A DNA stretch of 16,217 nt from Rhodocyclales bacterium. GTDB lineage: Bacteria; Pseudomonadota; Gammaproteobacteria; Burkholderiales; Rhodocyclaceae. Positions 13,386 to 16,217 of the stretch are shown here, piece after piece. The position numbers were made by a program, and so were the translations under genes. Each line of letters opens with the position of its first letter. Positions within the stretch are counted from its first letter, which is position 1. The DNA is taken from positions 1-16,217 of the forward strand of contig JAJTBM010000026.1 in assembly GCA_021286885.1 (NCBI GenBank), read 5' to 3'. The notes under the pieces were generated by a model. It worked only from the letters and a program-made list of their open reading frames with translations. It made no database searches and was not told where the DNA came from.

Positions 13386-13994
13386 TCAGAGAGGATAGCC
13401 GAATTCCTGCAACAGGGCCGCAGTCTCGAACAGGGGCAGGCCCATGATGCCGGTGTAGCTGCCCCGGATTTCTTCGATGAACACCGCCGCCCGGCCCTGG
13501 ATGCCGTAGGCGCCGGCCTTGTCGGTGGCCTCGCCGCTGGCCACGTATTGGCGGATTTCGGCGTCCTTGAGGGGCCGAAAGCGCACCTGGTTGGTGGACA
13601 GGCGCTGCAGATAGCGTTCCCCGTCGGTGAGCACCACGGCGGTGAGTACCTGGTGGGTGCGGCCCGAGAGTTCCCGCAGGATCTGCACGGCGTGTTCCCC
13701 GTCGCGGGGTTTGCCGATCACCTCGCCATCCAGCTCCAGGGTGGTGTCGGCGGCCAGCAGCAGCCGGCGCGGGAGACCACGCCATTCAATGCGTCGTACG
13801 CCGCCTTCGGCCTTGAGCAGGGCGACCCGCTTCACGTAGCTCACCGCATCCTCGCCGGGCAGGGTGTCTTCGCAGATGTCGTGGTCGTGGCGTGCAGGGC
13901 CGCGAAAGGCCAGCACCTCGTAGGAGACGCGGATCTGCTGGAGCAGCTCGCGCCGGCGGGGGCTGTTGGAGGCCAGATAGATGATGGGCGTCAT
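13386..13994 (-). CDS. maf: Maf-type nucleoside triphosphate pyrophosphatase (YhdE-like)
   Basis: Hydrolyses non-canonical or excess nucleoside triphosphates to monophosphates and pyrophosphate; the YhdE branch acts on dTTP/UTP and modified forms. The 202-residue product starts MTPIIYLASNSPRRRELL, the family signature, with S9-N-S-P-R-R. The catalytic region is AADTT with D83, followed by DGEVIGKP. A DKAGAYGIQG motif near residue 150 is also diagnostic. The frame continues upstream to an ATG at 14039 that overlaps the rlmH stop as TGATG, adding 15 proline-rich residues. The family-typical start is 13994, but coupled translation from 14039 cannot be excluded. It lies between rlmH and rng, a common betaproteobacterial order. 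The family is firm; the exact substrate is inferred. Confidence 0.95.
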   Translation of the reverse strand: MTPIIYLASNSPRRRELLQQIRVSYEVLAFRGPARHDHDICEDTLPGEDAVSYVKRVALLKAEGGVRRIEWRGLPRRLLLAADTTLELDGEVIGKPRDGEHAVQILRELSGRTHQVLTAVVLTDGERYLQRLSTNQVRFRPLKDAEIRQYVASGEATDKAGAYGIQGRAAVFIEEIRGSYTGIMGLPLFETAALLQEFGYPL

Positions 13995-14038
13995 GGTGGT
14001 TCCCGGGGGCGGTGGGCGGGTGTGGGGATGCGTGGGCA

Positions 14039-14509
14039 TCACTCCCGATGGTAGGGGTGATTGCGGGACAGGCTCCAGCCCCGGTAGAGGGCTTCGGCCA
14101 GCATCACGCGCACCATGGCGTGGGGCAGGGTGAGGCTGGACAGTCTCATCGTCTCGTGGGCGGTGGACTTGAGGGCGGGAGCAAGCCCGTCCGGCCCGCC
14201 GATGATGAGGGCCACATCATCGCCGCCGTTCTGCCAGTTTTCCATGCGCTGGGCGAGCTTGCGGGTGGTGAGGTCTTCGCCCCGCTCGTCCAGGATCACC
14301 CGGCGGCAGCGGGGGGGCAGCACCGCTTCGATGCGCGCGGCCTCGGCGGCCATCATGGCCTCGACGGTCTTGCCGGTGGTGCGGGGCTCGGCTTTGACTT
14401 CGACCAGCTGGAGCGGGAGTTCCCGGGGCATTCGTTTGGCGAAATCCTCGAAACCCGCATCCACCCAGGCGGGCATGCGGGTTCCGACAGCGATCAGCAG
14501 GATTTTCAT
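14039..14509 (-). CDS. rlmH: 23S rRNA (pseudouridine1915-N3)-methyltransferase RlmH
   Basis: A SPOUT-class, SAM-dependent enzyme that methylates pseudouridine 1915 in helix 69 of 23S rRNA on assembled 70S ribosomes. At 156 residues it has the normal family length. It starts [20 protein letters not shown] and ends [14 protein letters not shown], the highly conserved C-terminus. The trefoil-knot SAM site is seen in ALIIGGPDG (about residues 100-108) and [16 protein letters not shown]. It follows rsfS after 76 bases that contain a perfect hairpin, and its stop overlaps a possible maf start. Its neighbours rsfS and nadD are standard partners in Proteobacteria. Confidence 0.97.
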   Translation of the reverse strand: MKILLIAVGTRMPAWVDAGFEDFAKRMPRELPLQLVEVKAEPRTTGKTVEAMMAAEAARIEAVLPPRCRRVILDERGEDLTTRKLAQRMENWQNGGDDVALIIGGPDGLAPALKSTAHETMRLSSLTLPHAMVRVMLAEALYRGWSLSRNHPYHRE

Positions 14510-14550
14510 GGCAGGCGGGCGGGATGTTGGGCACCCCGCCGGAGGGCTGA

Positions 14551-14568
14551 GGCTGCACGGATGCAGCC
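14551..14568 (-). other. Perfect hairpin in the rsfS-rlmH spacer
   Basis: GGCTGCA (14551-14557) and TGCAGCC (14562-14568) pair exactly around a 4-base loop in the 76-base gap between rsfS and rlmH. No T run follows on the minus strand, so it is unlikely to be a full intrinsic terminator. It may be a processing site, a pause site or a 3' stabiliser for the upstream transcript. Confidence 0.5.
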
Positions 14569-14585
14569 GGGAGGGGCTGGCAGGA

Positions 14586-14957
14586 TCAGGCGGCGACGCG
14601 GGCGATTCCGCCGTTGGCGGGCACCAGCCGGCTGGGGGCGTTGGCCCACAGGTCTTCGAGCTTGTAGTAGCTGCGCACGGCGGGTTGCATGATGTGCACC
14701 ACGATGGCGCCCAGATCCACCAGCACCCATTCGCCGGTGTCGTTGCCTTCGATGCTGATCACTTCTTGGCCGGCTTCGCGGGCCTTGTCGGTCACGTTCC
14801 GGGCAAGGGCGCGGGTCTGGCGGTTGGAGTCGCCGCTGGCAATGATCACCCGGTCAAACAGGGCGGTGAGGCGGGTGGTGTTGATCACCTGGATTTCCTT
14901 GCCCTTGATGTCTTCGAGGGCGGAGATCACGAGTGCTTCGTAGGTGTTGATGTCCAT
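14586..14957 (-). CDS. rsfS: Ribosomal silencing factor RsfS (Iojap-like)
   Basis: A 123-residue protein of the DUF143/Iojap family. It binds ribosomal protein L14 and blocks joining of the 30S and 50S subunits in stationary phase or starvation. The sequence [20 protein letters not shown], then [36 protein letters not shown] and YYKLEDLW is the family signature. The frame extends upstream to 15281 but only antisense-like within nadD; the ATG at 14957 is the family start. It begins four bases after the nadD stop, so it is coupled to nadD, and any ribosome binding site lies within the nadD end. The C-terminal tail after the LEDLW motif is slightly longer than in short family members. Confidence 0.96.
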   Translation of the reverse strand: MDINTYEALVISALEDIKGKEIQVINTTRLTALFDRVIIASGDSNRQTRALARNVTDKAREAGQEVISIEGNDTGEWVLVDLGAIVVHIMQPAVRSYYKLEDLWANAPSRLVPANGGIARVAA

Positions 14958-14961
14958 TGGG

Positions 14962-15618
14962 TCACAAATACAGTTGATGCTGCGAAATATAGTCAATAAC
15001 CGGCACGGGCAGCAAATAGCGCAGGCTATGGCCGGTGTGGCGCAAGTGGCGGATTTCGGTGGCGGAAATGGCCAGGGGCTGCATCGTGAACGGAACGATG
15101 CGCCCGCCCGGTGCGTGGGCCAGGGCTTCGGGGCCCGCTTGCCGGGCGGCAAACTGTTGGGCCAGGGGCGCGGGCATCCGGGCCGGGTCCAGGGGATAGC
15201 CGGGGCGGTTGGCCACCGCCAGATGCGTGATGTCGAGGATTTCTTCCCAGCGTTTCCAGCTGGCCAAGCCCAGAAAGGCATCCACCCCGAGGAGCAGCAC
15301 CAGGGGCTGGGCGGGGCCCCGCTCGGTGCGCAGGCGTTCCAGGCTCAGAATGGTGTAGCTGGCGCAGGCGGCTTCCACCTCGGCCGGGTCCACCTCAAAG
15401 TCGGGATGGGCGGCGGTGGCCAGTCGGGCCATGGCGAGCCGGTCGGCAGGTTGGGCGCCGGGGCTGGCCCGGTGGGGCGGCTGGCCGGCGGGGATGAAAC
15501 GCACCCGGGCCAGGCCCAGGCTTTCCCGGGCGCTTTCGGCGAGGCGCAGGTGGCCGTGGTGGATGGGGTCGAAGGTGCCTCCGAACAGGCCCAGGGGGCG
15601 CAGCTCAGACCCGTTCAT
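14962..15618 (-). CDS. nadD: Nicotinate-nucleotide adenylyltransferase NadD
   Basis: Joins nicotinate mononucleotide and ATP to form deamido-NAD in the NAD synthesis pathway. The 218-residue product has the nucleotidyltransferase signature GLFGGTFDPIHHGHLRLAE, with the H-x-G-H motif at residues 20-23, and the C-terminal ISATEIR (SxTxxR) motif that binds ATP phosphates. The LLLGVDAFLGLASWKRWEEI region is also typical. The ATG at 15618 is chosen because it gives the family start shortly before the GGTFDP motif; further upstream the frame is antisense-like in the neighbouring gene. The start overlaps the 3' end of the upstream membrane-protein gene by 14 bases, and the stop is four bases before rsfS. 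Tight coupling on both sides indicates one operon. Confidence 0.97.
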   Translation of the reverse strand: MNGSELRPLGLFGGTFDPIHHGHLRLAESARESLGLARVRFIPAGQPPHRASPGAQPADRLAMARLATAAHPDFEVDPAEVEAACASYTILSLERLRTERGPAQPLVLLLGVDAFLGLASWKRWEEILDITHLAVANRPGYPLDPARMPAPLAQQFAARQAGPEALAHAPGGRIVPFTMQPLAISATEIRHLRHTGHSLRYLLPVPVIDYISQHQLYL

Positions 15619-16217
15619 CGATGATCCGGGGCGGGTTGATGGGCCCGAAGATGTCCACCGCGTTGGTGTAGAAGCTGGCAAAGCAGATGGGCATGAACAG
15701 CAGCGGCAGGACCAGCCCCGGCAGGGCCGCCAGCAGCGGCGAAATCAGGGCCACTAGGCTGAGCACCAGGGCTGCCAGGGTCACTACTCCCATCAGGGCG
15801 CAGGCGTAATACAAGAAAGGCCGCCAGTTGCGCCAGCAGGCGACCAGGCTGAAGAACATGGCCTTGGGCGCCGAAATCCGGCCCCAGGCGCACAGCAGGG
15901 GCGCAAACCAGTAGCCCATCATGAGCGGGGTGGAGAGGGCGATGCCGGCCAGGAGGGAACCGAGCAGCACATCGTTGTTGGGGTCGTCGGCCTTGAGCTG
16001 GCTTTTGCCCAGCATCAGGGCGGCCATTTCGCCCCCGTCGAACACGCTGATGATGCCCAGGATCAGCAGGGTGCCGGTGAAGTACAGGGCGCCCAGCTTG
16101 AGCTGTTCAGGCAGATTCTGGCGGAAGCCCGAAAACAGGGTTTCCGGCCCCACCTTGCGCCCCTCATCGATGGCCCGGCAGCCGTTGTAGATGCCCACCG
16201 ACAAAGCCGGCATGGCG
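15605..16217 (-). CDS. BPSS1780-like integral membrane protein, 5' partial
   Basis: A membrane protein of unknown function, of the type annotated as the BPSS1780 family in betaproteobacteria. The frame is open to the right edge of the window. The first in-frame ATG (16213) starts at MPALSVGIYNGCRAIDEG, which in the family is internal and follows the first membrane helices, so the true N-terminus is outside. Visible parts include a helix near GALYFTGTLLILGIISVF, a paired segment SLLAGIALSTPLMMGYWFAP, and two or three helices in the VTLAALVLSLVALISPLL and LPGLVLPLLFMPICF regions. The end (DIFGPINPPRIIDERV) is hydrophilic. Its last 14 bases overlap nadD, which indicates co-transcription. The family name is from memory of sequence style. 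Confidence 0.8.
   Translation of the reverse strand, partial: AMPALSVGIYNGCRAIDEGRKVGPETLFSGFRQNLPEQLKLGALYFTGTLLILGIISVFDGGEMAALMLGKSQLKADDPNNDVLLGSLLAGIALSTPLMMGYWFAPLLCAWGRISAPKAMFFSLVACWRNWRPFLYYACALMGVVTLAALVLSLVALISPLLAALPGLVLPLLFMPICFASFYTNAVDIFGPINPPRIIDERV

Noticed and set aside
11878..13398. 506-codon open frame on the plus strand antisense to rng
   Set aside because: It lies opposite the well-conserved RNase G gene. The predicted protein is a low-complexity Gly/Ala/His/Gln product with no family features, as expected for the complement of GC-rich codons.
14311..14317. Run of seven G bases inside rlmH as a phase-variable tract
   Set aside because: Seven bases is within expectation for DNA of this GC content, and rlmH is a housekeeping gene with an intact frame.
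1..16217. CRISPR array, tRNA, rRNA or insertion sequence
   Set aside because: No regularly spaced repeats, cloverleaf with a CCA end, rRNA-like segment, transposase frame or terminal inverted repeat pair was found on reading both strands.

Overview
The window looks like the chromosome of a high-GC betaproteobacterium, plausibly of the Rhodocyclales. This rests on the gene order BPSS1780-type membrane protein - nadD - rsfS - rlmH - maf - rng and on GC-rich third codon positions. It is an inference, because no rRNA or tRNA is present. The window holds three blocks: the end of a prophage or tailocin tail module (1-5215), a strain-variable accessory stretch (5236-11780), and a conserved housekeeping cluster on the minus strand (11782-16217).

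Phage block, plus strand. Two tail-fibre/chaperone pairs flank a lone GPW/gp25-type baseplate gene. The first fibre runs in from the left edge and lacks its N-terminus; the second is complete. Their attachment and shaft regions align throughout, but the tips are unrelated: a gp53-like tip in fibre 1 and a tail-collar domain in fibre 2. Each fibre is followed by an assembly protein; the two share a C-terminal helical half and differ in the N-terminal half. A strong intrinsic terminator separates the first pair from gp25. The first pair is visibly more AT-rich than the second, and both are more AT-rich than the flanking chromosome. No integrase, lysis gene, capsid gene or att site is seen.

Accessory block. 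A secreted cysteine-rich protein (minus) diverges from a Tat-type exported protein (plus) that opens with 9-bp repeats. A three-gene minus-strand set follows: an unknown soluble protein, a 4-TM protein and a histidine-bearing polytopic membrane protein. Next come two plus-strand genes. The first encodes a 669-residue protein with a nucleoside-deoxyribosyltransferase/TIR-like domain, a TPR/DUF4071-like middle and a SLOG-like Rossmann domain. The second encodes a patatin-like phospholipase with an intact catalytic dyad. This pair, beside a phage remnant and with no CD-NTase, is the best candidate here for an undescribed nucleotide-signalling, membrane-attacking defence system. That role is inferred.

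Housekeeping block, minus strand. Transcription runs from the right edge: the membrane protein (5' end cut off), nadD (NAD synthesis), rsfS and rlmH (ribosome silencing and 23S rRNA methylation), maf (nucleotide pyrophosphatase) and rng (RNase G). Several junctions overlap or nearly touch, which indicates co-transcription. A UUCG-loop hairpin separates rng from the convergent patatin gene.

No gap between genes exceeds 300 bases. The larger ones are 2177-2300 (terminator), 8413-8540 (putative promoter) and 13237-13385 (nothing convincing seen).
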